DNA from: Alphaproteobacteria bacterium | GTDB lineage: Bacteria > Pseudomonadota > Alphaproteobacteria > Thalassobaculales > Thalassobaculaceae | Length of the DNA: 64,000 nt | Assembly: GCA_022822665.1 (NCBI GenBank) | Contig: JAJEAR010000001.1 | Coordinates: forward strand, 54,956 to 118,955 | Direction: 5' to 3' | In this document: positions 24,820-33,622 of the stretch, one piece after another | Numbering within the stretch: position 1 is the first letter of the stretch | Layout of the letters: the number at the start of each line of letters is the position of its first letter | Program-made: the position numbers and the translations under genes | Notes under the pieces: generated by a model | What the model was told of the DNA's origin: nothing | The model's input: the letters and a program-made list of their open reading frames with translations, nothing else | The model's database searches: none

Positions 24820-25335
24820 ATGCACACGCCTCGCGACAGCCGGGCCGACCTGCTTCCGTCCTTCGGGCAGGCGGGCGCGGCGGGCGACGACGAACTGACA
24901 CTTTCAATTTGCCTGCGCTGCCGCGACGGGCGCGAGGACAGCAACTCTGGGCTCGAGATGCGGGGCGGGCGGCGACTGGCTCAAGCGGTGGCGCACGTCT
25001 TTCCCGACAGTACGGCCGCGCGCCACGGCATCCGCCTGCGCGGCGTGAATTGCATGAGCAATTGCAAGCGGTCATGCACCGTCGCGCTCTCGGCTCCCGG
25101 CCGCTTCACCTACCTCTTCGGCGATCTCGACCCGACGCTTCACGCCGGCGATGTCCTCTCCGTTGCCGCCGCCTATGCCGAGGCCGAGGCCGGCTATCTG
25201 CCCAGACCCGCACGGCCGGAGGTTCTGCGCGCGGGCATCCTCGGCCGCATCCCGCCGCTCGGCTTCGCAGGCGACCTGGTCGAACCGCTTTCCCTGGCGC
25301 CCCGACACTCAACCCACGAGAGCGACAACCCATGA
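24820..25335 (+). CDS. DUF1636-type predicted metal-binding protein
   Basis: A 171-residue cysteine-containing protein of the DUF1636 type (thioredoxin-like ferredoxin fold). The cysteines are CLRC near residues 31-34 and NCMSNCKRSC at about 73-82, a pattern that could hold a metal or Fe-S cluster. The GDLDP segment near residue 101 fits the family. An AGGAAAGGG Shine-Dalgarno region precedes the ATG at 24820. It is the first gene of a coupled operon; its stop overlaps the next ATG (ATGA at 25332). Its position directly after a Zur-type operator suggests expression under zinc limitation. The exact role is unknown; chaperoning a metal for the adjacent importer is inference. Confidence 0.75.
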   Translation: MHTPRDSRADLLPSFGQAGAAGDDELTLSICLRCRDGREDSNSGLEMRGGRRLAQAVAHVFPDSTAARHGIRLRGVNCMSNCKRSCTVALSAPGRFTYLFGDLDPTLHAGDVLSVAAAYAEAEAGYLPRPARPEVLRAGILGRIPPLGFAGDLVEPLSLAPRHSTHESDNP

Positions 25336-26819
25336 TCTGTTCCAAACTGTCCCGAAGGCTTGCCGCGGCCGCCATTGCAGGCGCGATCATTGCGCCCGCC
25401 ACTTCCCATGCAGAGGATGTGACGATCGGTCTGACGTTTCTCGCCTCCGGCCTCGATGCCGCCGAAGGCTCGAATGGCTGGGCGCTCGTGAGTCACGGCA
25501 TCGCCGAGCAACTGTTCCGCGTGTCCCGCGAGGGCGAGGTGGTGCCGAACCTCGCGGCTTCGGCCACGCGGAATGACGACGGAACCTGGACGGTGGAGCT
25601 TGCACCTGACCGCTTCTTCTCGGACGGCACACCGGTAACCGCCGAGGCCGTCGCGGTCGCCCTGAACCGTACCGGCGAGGCGAACCCCTCTGCACGGGCG
25701 ACCGCCGGGCGTCTGAGTTTCACCGCCGTCGATGACGACACCCTGACCGTCAGGACCGAGCATGCCACCGCGATCCTGCCTTCGATCCTGGCCGAATGGG
25801 CCTTTCCCGTCTATCGGATGGAAGGCGATGCGCCGATCTTCACCGGGCCCTTCGCGGTGAAGAGCTTCCAGCCCGGCGCGTCGATCGAGATGACACCCAA
25901 CGCCCACTACGCCGGCGCCGGGGCCCGGTCCGACGTCACGCTGCGCCGGATCGCGGACGGCCAGTCGCTGGCGCTCGCTTTCGCCTCGGGCGAAGTCGAC
26001 ATGGCGTTCAACCTGCCTGTGGAAACGCTCTCGATGCTGGAGACGACGGGAGGGAGGATCGTCTCCTTCCCCGTGGCCTACCAGTACATGATGTGGATGA
26101 ACACGCGCACACCGGCCCTGTCGGATCCGCGGGTGCGACGCGCCATCGATCTGGCTATCAGCCGCGAAGACCTGGTGACAGCGGCGCAGGCGGGTGTGCC
26201 GGCGACGGGCGCCTTTGCCGAAAGCTACCCCTTCGCGGCAGAAGGCTCGCTGTCCCATGACCCTGACGCGGCCGCCGCACTTCTGGATGAGGCCGGATGG
26301 ACCCCCGGCGAGGACGGCGTGCGCACGCGCGATGGCGAGCAACTGGAACTGGTGCTCTACGCCTATCCGCAGCGCCCCGACCTTGTCACCTTCCAGCCGG
26401 TGATCCGGGCGGCACTGACCGGGATTGGAATCGCTGTCACGACGCAGGTGACGGAATCCCCCAGCGACGTGGCCGCGAGCGGCGGGTTCGACCTGTTTCT
26501 CTGGGCGCAGCACACCGCGCCGGCGGGTGATCCGGGCCTGTTTCTGTCGCTGTTCTTCGAGACAGACGCGGCACGAAACTACAGCGGCTGGTCCAACGCA
26601 GCCTACGATTCCCTGGTCGCGGCGCTGCGCGCCGAGCGCGATCCCCAGGCGCGTATCGACCTCGCGCGCCAGGCGCAGGAAATGATCGCGGCCGAGGCGC
26701 CGGTCGCGTTTCTCGTGACACCGGAATGGCATGTCGGCCTGTCGCCTGCCCTTGCCGGCTACGAGCCCTGGGGCTCCGACTACTATGTGATCCGCCCCGA
26801 CCTGGTGACAGGCCGGTGA
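25332..26819 (+). CDS. Nickel/peptide-type ABC solute-binding protein
   Basis: A 495-residue SBP_bac_5 (NikA/DppA/OppA) family protein. It has a Sec signal peptide ending near ATSHAEDV and the family features GIAEQLFRVSREGEVVPNLA, DRFFSDGTPVTAEAVAVALN, YQYMMWMNTRTPALSDPRVRRAI and a C-terminal APVAFLVTPEWHVGLSP. It is coupled by 4-bp overlaps to the DUF1636-type gene before it and a permease after it. Family members bind peptides, nickel-histidine or metallophores. Given the Zur operator, a zinc-chelate substrate is plausible but not shown. Confidence 0.85.
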   Translation: MICSKLSRRLAAAAIAGAIIAPATSHAEDVTIGLTFLASGLDAAEGSNGWALVSHGIAEQLFRVSREGEVVPNLAASATRNDDGTWTVELAPDRFFSDGTPVTAEAVAVALNRTGEANPSARATAGRLSFTAVDDDTLTVRTEHATAILPSILAEWAFPVYRMEGDAPIFTGPFAVKSFQPGASIEMTPNAHYAGAGARSDVTLRRIADGQSLALAFASGEVDMAFNLPVETLSMLETTGGRIVSFPVAYQYMMWMNTRTPALSDPRVRRAIDLAISREDLVTAAQAGVPATGAFAESYPFAAEGSLSHDPDAAAALLDEAGWTPGEDGVRTRDGEQLELVLYAYPQRPDLVTFQPVIRAALTGIGIAVTTQVTESPSDVAASGGFDLFLWAQHTAPAGDPGLFLSLFFETDAARNYSGWSNAAYDSLVAALRAERDPQARIDLARQAQEMIAAEAPVAFLVTPEWHVGLSPALAGYEPWGSDYYVIRPDLVTGR

Positions 26820-27739
26820 CCGCGGCGGCGGTGCAGGTGCTGGGACGGCTTGCCCTTTCCTGGCTGGCTGTCGTCACCGCCGCCTTCGTGCTCCTGCGCC
26901 TCATGCCGGGCGATCCGGTCGAGGTGTTCCTGGCGCAAGTCAATGTCGGGGCAGGTCACGAAATCGTCGCCGCCTATCGCGCACAATGGGGACTCGACGA
27001 GCCGATCGCCACACAGTTCCTGCGCTGGCTGGGCGGTTTCGTGACCCTGGACTGGGGCGTTTCGTTCGAGACGGGACGGCCCGTTGCGGCCGATTTTGCA
27101 GCCCGGCTTCCGTACTCGGCGGCGATCGGTTTCGGAGGCATGGTGCTTGCCGTCACGGGCGGATTTGCGCTCGGCTTTTTCGCCGCTCACCGCCCGGGTG
27201 GTCCCGCCGACATGCTGTCGCGCGTGCTGGCAGTCGCGGGTCAGGCCCTGCCCGCCTTCGCAACCGGCCTCGTCCTGCTGTGGATTCTTGGCGTTCAACT
27301 GCGCTGGATCGACGTCTTCGGCGGTGGTTTCATCGAGCGGGTCCTTCTGCCCACGCTCCTCGTCGCGCTCTTCTCGCTCGGTTCGATGTCCCGCCTGACG
27401 CGAGCCGGGTTTGTCGAGGTCAAGGGGAGCCCCTATTACCGGACAGCCCTCGCGAAGGGACGATCACAAGCGGGTGCTCTCTGGCATCACGGAAGAGCCG
27501 CGGGGGTCCTGACGCTGATCGCGGGGCTCGCGCCTGAACTGACGTGGATCATTGGCGGAACCGCCGTCGCAGAGATCGTGTTCGGTGTGCCAGGCGTGTC
27601 GGAACGCGTGGTGCAGGCGGTCAACCATCGGGATTACGCCATTCTGCAGCCCTACATCGCCCTTGTCGCCCTGTGGGTCGCGCTGGTGATGCAAGGCGCG
27701 CGCTTCCTGCGCCGAACGCTCGATCCACGGCTTCCATGA
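26816..27739 (+). CDS. ABC permease, DppB/NikB type
   Basis: A 307-residue inner-membrane permease starting at GTG 26816 (GTGA overlap with the binding-protein stop). The family opening is LLRLMPGDPVEVFL, followed by about six hydrophobic segments. The EAA-like cytoplasmic loop appears around TALAKGRSQAGALWHH, with ELTWIIGGTAVAEIVFGVPGV after it, typical of DppB/NikB. Its stop overlaps the next permease ATG by 4 bp. Confidence 0.88.
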   Translation: MTAAAVQVLGRLALSWLAVVTAAFVLLRLMPGDPVEVFLAQVNVGAGHEIVAAYRAQWGLDEPIATQFLRWLGGFVTLDWGVSFETGRPVAADFAARLPYSAAIGFGGMVLAVTGGFALGFFAAHRPGGPADMLSRVLAVAGQALPAFATGLVLLWILGVQLRWIDVFGGGFIERVLLPTLLVALFSLGSMSRLTRAGFVEVKGSPYYRTALAKGRSQAGALWHHGRAAGVLTLIAGLAPELTWIIGGTAVAEIVFGVPGVSERVVQAVNHRDYAILQPYIALVALWVALVMQGARFLRRTLDPRLP

Positions 27740-28530
27740 TCCGCGGAGCCCTCCTGATCGCCGGCTTCGGCGTGGCGGCCTCGGCCGTTCTCTGGGCGGC
27801 CGGGTACCTGCAGGACCCCCACGCGATCGACCTGTCGAACAGGCTGACAGCCCCGTCCGCCGCACATCCGCTCGGAACCGATCATCTGGGCCGCGATCTG
27901 GCCACCCGCCTCGTCTGGGGCGCGGCACCCTCCCTTCTCGTGGTCGCGATCGTCCTCGCCGGCGGCCTCGGCCTCGGCCTGCTCGCCGGTGGCATCATCG
28001 CACTCGCGCCATCGCCACTGCGCGACGCGGTGCACTGGCTGGCCGTGACCGCGCTGGCGGTGCCGACGCTCGTGGCTGCCCTCGTTCTGTCCGCGATTCT
28101 TGGCGCGGGCGTCCTGACGGTGTCGGCCGCGCTCCTGGTCACGAGCTGGGCGCCCTATGCGCTGACAATCGCCGCCCTTTTCGACCGCATCCGCGGCGAA
28201 GTCTACTGGCAGGCGAGCGAGGCGCTCGGAGCCACCGTTCCCTCGGCGGTGCGCCGGCACATGCTGCCCAATGCCTGGCCCGCGCTGGGGGCGCTCGCCG
28301 GGGCCGACGCCGGGCGGGCGGTCATTCTCGTGGCCTCTCTCGGCTTCATCGGGCTGTCGGCAGATACCGGACAACCGGAATGGGGCGCGATGATCCACGA
28401 ATACAGGATGTTCCTGTTCACCGAGCCGCGTCTCGTCCTGGCTCCGATCCTGGCCTGCACCTTCGTTACCGCGCTGCTTCACGGGATGCTCGACCGGGGC
28501 AGCAGCCTGTTGAGACCGCGCGGGTCGTGA
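27736..28530 (+). CDS. ABC permease, DppC/NikC type
   Basis: A 264-residue second permease of the heterodimer. The signature HPLGTDHLGRDLATRLVWGA near residues 45-64 is diagnostic for the DppC/NikC family. The EAA loop is YWQASEALGATVPSAVRRHMLPN, and SLGFIGLSADTGQPEWGAMI is the usual late motif. The two ATPase genes normally following this permease are absent; only a short coupled stub follows. Confidence 0.88.
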   Translation: MIRGALLIAGFGVAASAVLWAAGYLQDPHAIDLSNRLTAPSAAHPLGTDHLGRDLATRLVWGAAPSLLVVAIVLAGGLGLGLLAGGIIALAPSPLRDAVHWLAVTALAVPTLVAALVLSAILGAGVLTVSAALLVTSWAPYALTIAALFDRIRGEVYWQASEALGATVPSAVRRHMLPNAWPALGALAGADAGRAVILVASLGFIGLSADTGQPEWGAMIHEYRMFLFTEPRLVLAPILACTFVTALLHGMLDRGSSLLRPRGS

Positions 28531-28601
28531 AGTCGCCGGTCCGGGTTTTCCGGGTTGGAACCTCGTGCAGAACCGTCGATCGGACGGAGTCTCCACGCTG
28601 A
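28527..28601 (+). pseudogene. Possible start stub of a lost ABC ATPase gene
   Basis: A GTG overlaps the permease stop as GTGA, exactly the coupling used by the genes before it. It opens a frame of only 24 codons (MKSPVRVFRVGTSC...) before a stop. That is where the transporter ATPase gene should begin, yet no Walker motifs occur anywhere up to 29072. The stub itself has too little sequence to prove an ATPase origin. Confidence 0.25.
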
Positions 28602-29072
28602 CATGATTTGGCCTTCGGGGGTACACCAATCCCCCACCTGCGGTGCAGATTGCTGGACAAATCACGATTTTGTCTTCAGGCAAGCGTTGCTGTGCAGCGG
28701 GGTTACACGCTCCCGCTTCCACGGCTGCAACCGCGGTTCGGGAGCAAGATCATGTCCAGGGCCATCCTCACCGACGCCTGCATCAAGGCGCAACCGACAA
28801 GCATGGCGGCGCCGCTGATGCGGAGGGCACAGACACCGTCCCCGGATGCCGAGGTCTGCCGAGCCTGCCACGGTAGACGTGTAACGGCGCGGCGCGGTTG
28901 TCCGCGCAGATTGTAGCCAAGAGTCACCCGGTCAGCGAGCGCACGGTGAGCCGGCTCGTGCACGCACTGGCCTGCGGTCTTCAGGCCAATCGCAAACTGC
29001 TGGTTCGCCCTGCGGGCGTCGGTCATTCGTTTCTGCACCCCCTACGCAGGTCGAACGCGGCCGGAAGCCGCG
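28602..29072. other. Degenerate intergenic stretch with IS debris
   Basis: About 470 bases between the truncated transporter operon and the Ldh-family gene. Apart from the transposase scrap at 28898-29002, no intact gene was seen. The sequence looks like deletion debris. Confidence 0.5.
28898..29002 (+). mobile_element. ISAzo13-type transposase fragment
   Basis: About 30 codons reading AKSHPVSERTVSRLVHALAC then GLQANRKLL resemble the helix-turn-helix and LGYSLQANRKT region of ISAzo13-family transposases. No further transposase sequence, start or terminal repeats were identified. It is best read as a scrap of a decayed insertion sequence. Confidence 0.6.
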
Positions 29073-30083
29073 CTACGCCCTGCCGGCGAGTTCGCGTACG
29101 GTGGCGTAGAGCGTGTCCTCGACCGTAATGCCCTCCCCGGCCGTGCGGGCGCGGTTCGCAAGCCGCCGGTCGCCCGGCAGCCGCGCGTCGCCGTCGGCAA
29201 GCAACCGTCCGAACAACTCCTCGACGTGTGCGGGGAATCCGGGTCCCGCGAGCCGGACCGGATCGATGGCAATGAAGGACTGGCAGGTGTTGGCGGGCCC
29301 GCCGTCGCCCTTGTAGGCTGCCTTGCTCTCGTAGCCGAAGCAGCCGCCGGAAAGTCCTCCGGTCATCAATTCCACCATGAGCGCAATCGCCGAACCCTTG
29401 TAGCCGCCGAACGGCAGCTGCACGCCCTGCAGGATTTCCGAGGGGTCAGTGGTGGGCTTTCCATCCGGGCCGAGGCCGGCGCCGGGCGGCGCCTCATGGC
29501 CGTCCCGGGCCGCAATCTGGAGCTCCCCGCGCGCCGTCGCCGAGGACGCCTGGTCGAAGATCATCGGCGCCCGGCCGTCGCCGCGCGGGCAGGCGAACGC
29601 CATGGGGTTGGTGCCGAACAGGGCGGTGGTGCCGCCTGCGGGCGCCACGAAGCTCTGCGAATTGACAAATGTGAAGGCAACGAAACCCTGCTCGGCCAGG
29701 GGCTCGACATCCGGCCACAGGGCCGAGAAGTTGAGCGAGTTCCGGATCGTCATGCAGGCCGTGCCCTGGGAGCGGGTCTTCTCGGCCAGCAGGACGCGCC
29801 CGCGCGCGATGGACAGCGGCGCAAGACAGCGCCGGCCGTCCACGGCCACGAGCCCCGGCGCGGCATCGACGACCTCCGGCTCCGCCTGCGGGTCCGCGCT
29901 GCCGCTCCGCACCGAGGCGATGAAGCCCGGCAGTCGGAAAAGGCCGTGGCTCTTGCAGCCGTCGGCCTCCGCGCGGGTGATGTGGTCGGCGGTTTCCTCG
30001 GCCTGGGCGCGGCACACGCCCGCCCGGGAAAAGGCGTCGAACGCGAGGGCGCGGCATTCGTCGAGAGAAATGGCAGCAGGCAT
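29073..30083 (-). CDS. Ldh-family NAD(P)-dependent oxidoreductase
   Basis: A 336-residue member of the malate/L-lactate/ureidoglycolate dehydrogenase family, which also includes delta1-piperideine-2-carboxylate reductases. Features include ADGCKSHGLFRLPGFIAS (with the conserved SHG), the nucleotide-binding region around NSQSFVAPAGG and FGTNPMAFACP, and LPFGGYKGSAIALMVELMTG. The ATG at 30083 gives the normal N-terminus (MPAAISLDECRALAFDAF). The substrate cannot be chosen from sequence. AllD is in this family, but the gene lies about 6.5 kb from the urate genes in a different transcription unit, so that name is not used. Confidence 0.82.
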   Translation of the reverse strand: MPAAISLDECRALAFDAFSRAGVCRAQAEETADHITRAEADGCKSHGLFRLPGFIASVRSGSADPQAEPEVVDAAPGLVAVDGRRCLAPLSIARGRVLLAEKTRSQGTACMTIRNSLNFSALWPDVEPLAEQGFVAFTFVNSQSFVAPAGGTTALFGTNPMAFACPRGDGRAPMIFDQASSATARGELQIAARDGHEAPPGAGLGPDGKPTTDPSEILQGVQLPFGGYKGSAIALMVELMTGGLSGGCFGYESKAAYKGDGGPANTCQSFIAIDPVRLAGPGFPAHVEELFGRLLADGDARLPGDRRLANRARTAGEGITVEDTLYATVRELAGRA

Positions 30084-30646
30084 GTTCGGACTTCCCCAAG
30101 TGGTTCCGGAGCCGGGCGCGAGCATAGACCTGGCGGCATGCGATGAGAAAGCGGCGAGATGTGTATCCACGGCGAGGGCCTCGCCGGACACGCGGTCCTT
30201 GCCCGGACCGGGAACCGGTCGCGACGAACCACCATGATGCGGACCATGTTGCCCAAGCCGCCGGTCTCCGGGACGGGCCGGAGGCCGGACCCGCTCGCGT
30301 CAGTACGTCCACCGGAGGCCGGGGACACCTGGTTCTCCGGTGACGCGGACCTGTCGGGTGGCTCGTCGGTGTCTGCCGAGACGGCTGCGGCGGGTGCGCG
30401 CGTTGCTCGGATCGACCGGCGTTCGGAGTTCCGGGGATGTGCTGGTGCGTGCACCGCCTGGAAGGCCTGACGAACGTGGCCGCCGCCCGTCGGTCGTCGC
30501 TGCGGCATTGTCGCTGCATCCGGGCTGTGGTCTGATCCCTTCCCTCGCAGCCTGCGAACGAGGAGCGTGAGCTGTCTGACCTGCCTATCCGGCCACGCCC
30601 CGGTCCCGGCGACGCCGCACCGCAGACACCGGTCCTGTGGCCCGGG
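30084..30646. other. 563-base intergenic stretch, no gene seen
   Basis: Between two divergent genes. Open frames exist on both strands, as expected at this GC content, but none resembles a protein. The last ~75 bases may encode the true N-terminus of the helicase, because its frame stays open upstream. No promoter was confidently identified. Confidence 0.4.
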
Positions 30647-33325
30647 GTGACACGCAGCGTCTGGATCAGCGGTGACGGCGAGATCGAGGATCTCGACAAC
30701 GCGGCCGCGAGGGAACGGGCGCACGCCGAACCGCCCCTGGTCTGTCATCTGCAGGCGGTGCGTCGCCGCCTCGGGTCGGCGGAGATGGCCGGGTTCGACG
30801 TCCTCGAACTCTTTGCCTTCGTCCACCCGGCACGGTTCATCCTGCCGACACCACGGGGGCTGGCCGACGTCCTGCACCTGCCGGCACCGCGCGACCGTTT
30901 CGAGGAAGCACTGCTGCTGCCGCGCGCGGTCGACGCCCTGCTCGCGGACCTCGGGGACGACGCCGGTGCGACCGCCGATGCGATCGCGCGCGCCATGCAC
31001 CTCGCCGCCTGGCCCTGGGCTGTACCCGTGCTCGAGGTTCTCGGCGTCGACCCGGACACGGTCTCCGGGTTCCCCGAAGACCACGGGGTCTGGTCGACGC
31101 TGCAGGCGTGGTCGGATCTGCCGCCGGACCGGGGAGCGGAAAACCAGCCGGTCGGCGAGGACGAGGCGCGGACCAGGCTCGGCGAGCTGCTCGGTCCGCA
31201 GGCGGAGCGGCGGTCCGGCCAGGTCGATTTCGCCGTCGCGGCCACCGGCGCCTTCCTGCCGCCCGGGTCAGACGGCGACCCCCGTGTGGTTCTTGCGGAG
31301 GCCGGAACCGGGGTCGGCAAGACCCTGGGTTACGTGGCACCGGCCGGGCTGTGGGCGGAACGCAATACCGCGACGGTGTGGCTGTCCACCTACACCCGCA
31401 ACCTGCAGCAGCAGCTCGACCGGGAACTGGACCGGATGTATCCCGACCCGGTCGGCAAGGCGCGGAACGTGGTCGTGCGCAAGGGCCAGGAGAATTATCT
31501 CTGCCTGCTGGCGCTGGAGGAAACCACCCGGGGCTTCGGGCGTGTGCCTGGCAGCGGCGCGGCACTCGGCCTCATGGCCCGATGGGCCGCGGCGACGCGT
31601 GACGGTGACATGACCGGCGACGATTTCCCGTCCTGGCTCGCCGACCTGCTCGGATATCGCGACACCCTGGGTCTCGCGGTGCGCCGCGGCGAGTGCCTGC
31701 ATGCACTGTGCCCGCACTACGACCGGTGCTTTGTCGAAAAATCACGGCGTCAGTCGCACCGTGCGCGGCTGGTGATCGCCAACCATGCGCTGGTGCTGAC
31801 CCAGGCCGCGACGGGCGACAGTACGAGGACGCCGGACCGTTACGTGTTCGACGAGGGTCACCACCTGTTCGATGCCGCCGACAGCGCATTTTCAAACCGG
31901 CTGACCGGCCGTGAAACCCTGTTTTTGCGCAGCTGGTTCGCCGGCGGCGAGACCAGGCGTGGCGGCAGCGGGGTGGTCAGAAGGATCGAACTGCTGGCCG
32001 CCGGGCTACGCGATGGCCCGGAGCGGGTGCGCGGACCCCTTGGCGACCTGATCAGGCACGTGCAGGGCCTGCCGAACACAAGATGGCTGGGGCGCATCGA
32101 ATCCGCCACCCCGGCCGGTCCGGCGGAGACCTTCCTCGCGTGCGTCTACCGGCAGGTGCTCGACGCCAACGGCGGCCGGGCCTCGCGCTACTCGATGGAG
32201 TGTCTCCCGGATCGGTCCGAGGAGGCCCTGCTCGAGGCGGCTGCCGCACTGGCGGAGACCCTTGGCGGTCTTGCCGGGGCCGTCCGGGCCCTGCTTGATA
32301 CCTTGCGCCAGGCGGCCGGCGACGCGGACGAGGTGCGGCGCCTCGAGACCGCCTCGATCCTGCGCATGCTGGAGCAGCGCTGCGTCGATGTGCTCGAGCC
32401 CTGGACCGGCATGCTTGAGGTCGTGCAGTCCGGCGAGGCCGACGGTTTTGTCGACCGTTTCGAGATCACGTGCGGCGGCGGACACGTGCTTGATGTGGGC
32501 ATGCACCGCCACTGGATCGACCCGACGCTGCCGTTCTCCCGCACGGTCCTTGCCAACGCGGACGGGGTCATCGTGACGTCCGCCAGCCTGAGGGACGCGT
32601 CGGGGAACGAGGAGCAGGACTGGCAGGTTGCCGAGCAGCGCACCGGGATTGCCCACCTGCCGGGCGAGGTTGACCGTTGCGCCTTTGTCTCCCCGTTCGA
32701 CTATGCCGCCCGTACCCGGGTCGTCGTTGTCACCGATGTCGACCGTTACGACGGCACGGCGGTGGCGGACGCCTTCCTGCAGCTGTTCCTCGCCAGCGGT
32801 GGCGGCGCCCTTGGCCTGTTTACCGCGATCAGGCGCCTGCGCGAGGTGCATCAGCGAATTGCCGCGCCGCTGGACCGGGCCGGGCTGGCGCTGCTGGCGC
32901 AGCATGTCGACGGAATGGACGTCTCGACGCTGGTCCGGATCTTCCGTGCCGAGGTGAATTCATGCCTGCTCGGAACCGACGCCGTGCGAGACGGTGTCGA
33001 CGTGCCCGGTCTGTCACTCCGCCTGCTGGTGATGGAACGGGTGCCGTGGCAGGTGCCCGGCATCGTTCACCGGATGCGCCGAGAGGCGTTTGGCGGCCGG
33101 CGCTACGATGACATGCTGGTGCGGCTCAGGCTGCGCCAGGCCTTTGGCCGGCTGATGCGGCGCAGCGGCGATACCGGCGTTTTCGTCATGCTTGACCCGC
33201 GGTTCCCGGGCCGGTTCGAGACCGCATTTCCCGAGCGGACGCCTGTCACCCGCAGCAGCCTTGCCGAGGCGGTGCACCTGGTCCGTGACTTCCTGCCCGA
33301 CCCTGACGCGTCGGCGCCCGGGTGA
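30647..33325 (+). CDS. DinG/XPD-type ATP-dependent DNA helicase
   Basis: An 892-residue superfamily 2 helicase. Walker A lies in LAEAGTGVGKTLGYVAPAG, preceded by a long N-terminal region typical of alphaproteobacterial DinG relatives. Cysteines of a probable Fe-S domain are at NYLC and in ECLHALCPHYDRC (four in total). The DEAH-like box is VFDEGHHLFDA, and late motifs include LLGTDAVRDGVDVPG and LRQAFGRLMRRSGDTGVFVMLD. The family unwinds 5'-tailed DNA, R-loops or D-loops in damage tolerance. The GTG at 30647 is the first normal start codon. The frame remains open for about 25 more codons upstream (PQTPVLWPGV...), which look like the family N-terminus, so a non-standard start is possible. Confidence 0.88.
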   Translation: MTRSVWISGDGEIEDLDNAAARERAHAEPPLVCHLQAVRRRLGSAEMAGFDVLELFAFVHPARFILPTPRGLADVLHLPAPRDRFEEALLLPRAVDALLADLGDDAGATADAIARAMHLAAWPWAVPVLEVLGVDPDTVSGFPEDHGVWSTLQAWSDLPPDRGAENQPVGEDEARTRLGELLGPQAERRSGQVDFAVAATGAFLPPGSDGDPRVVLAEAGTGVGKTLGYVAPAGLWAERNTATVWLSTYTRNLQQQLDRELDRMYPDPVGKARNVVVRKGQENYLCLLALEETTRGFGRVPGSGAALGLMARWAAATRDGDMTGDDFPSWLADLLGYRDTLGLAVRRGECLHALCPHYDRCFVEKSRRQSHRARLVIANHALVLTQAATGDSTRTPDRYVFDEGHHLFDAADSAFSNRLTGRETLFLRSWFAGGETRRGGSGVVRRIELLAAGLRDGPERVRGPLGDLIRHVQGLPNTRWLGRIESATPAGPAETFLACVYRQVLDANGGRASRYSMECLPDRSEEALLEAAAALAETLGGLAGAVRALLDTLRQAAGDADEVRRLETASILRMLEQRCVDVLEPWTGMLEVVQSGEADGFVDRFEITCGGGHVLDVGMHRHWIDPTLPFSRTVLANADGVIVTSASLRDASGNEEQDWQVAEQRTGIAHLPGEVDRCAFVSPFDYAARTRVVVVTDVDRYDGTAVADAFLQLFLASGGGALGLFTAIRRLREVHQRIAAPLDRAGLALLAQHVDGMDVSTLVRIFRAEVNSCLLGTDAVRDGVDVPGLSLRLLVMERVPWQVPGIVHRMRREAFGGRRYDDMLVRLRLRQAFGRLMRRSGDTGVFVMLDPRFPGRFETAFPERTPVTRSSLAEAVHLVRDFLPDPDASAPG

Positions 33326-33622
33326 CCGGCGCGTCGCGTTGGCGCCGCACCGCCGGGGAGGAATGCTCCACCCTGCCGAGGCGGCGCCCGTGCGGCTTCG
33401 CATGCCCGGGTCCCCGCACACCGTGGTGATTCGGCCCGCGGAACCTGTCGTCGAGGAGGCGAATGCGTCGCGGACGGCGTCACGCATCGACCCGGGTCAG
33501 CTCCGGGGTCCTCGTTGTGCTGCCCGTCGTTTCACGGACACGCCGTGCCCTGCATGCGCCGGCGGGAATGTCGCCACCGGCGTCGCGGACGGCTGTTCCG
33601 CACCGTGTCGAACCGTCACGAC
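33326..33622. other. Convergent intergenic stretch, no gene seen
   Basis: Lies between the ends of two convergent genes. No coding sequence or clear terminator hairpin was recognised. Confidence 0.35.

Noticed and set aside
28752..28916. Short frame starting MSRAILTDACIKAQ, reminiscent of phage-type tyrosine integrase N-termini
   Set aside because: Only about ten residues fit the pattern, and no catalytic domain or tRNA attachment site follows. Too weak to call.
29073..30083. Naming the Ldh-family gene as ureidoglycolate dehydrogenase (allD) of the urate pathway
   Set aside because: The family covers many substrates, and the gene lies about 6.5 kb from the urate region with unrelated genes between.
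30084..30646. Several long open frames on both strands
   Set aside because: Composition is arginine/proline-rich, typical of shadow frames at high GC, with no family motifs.
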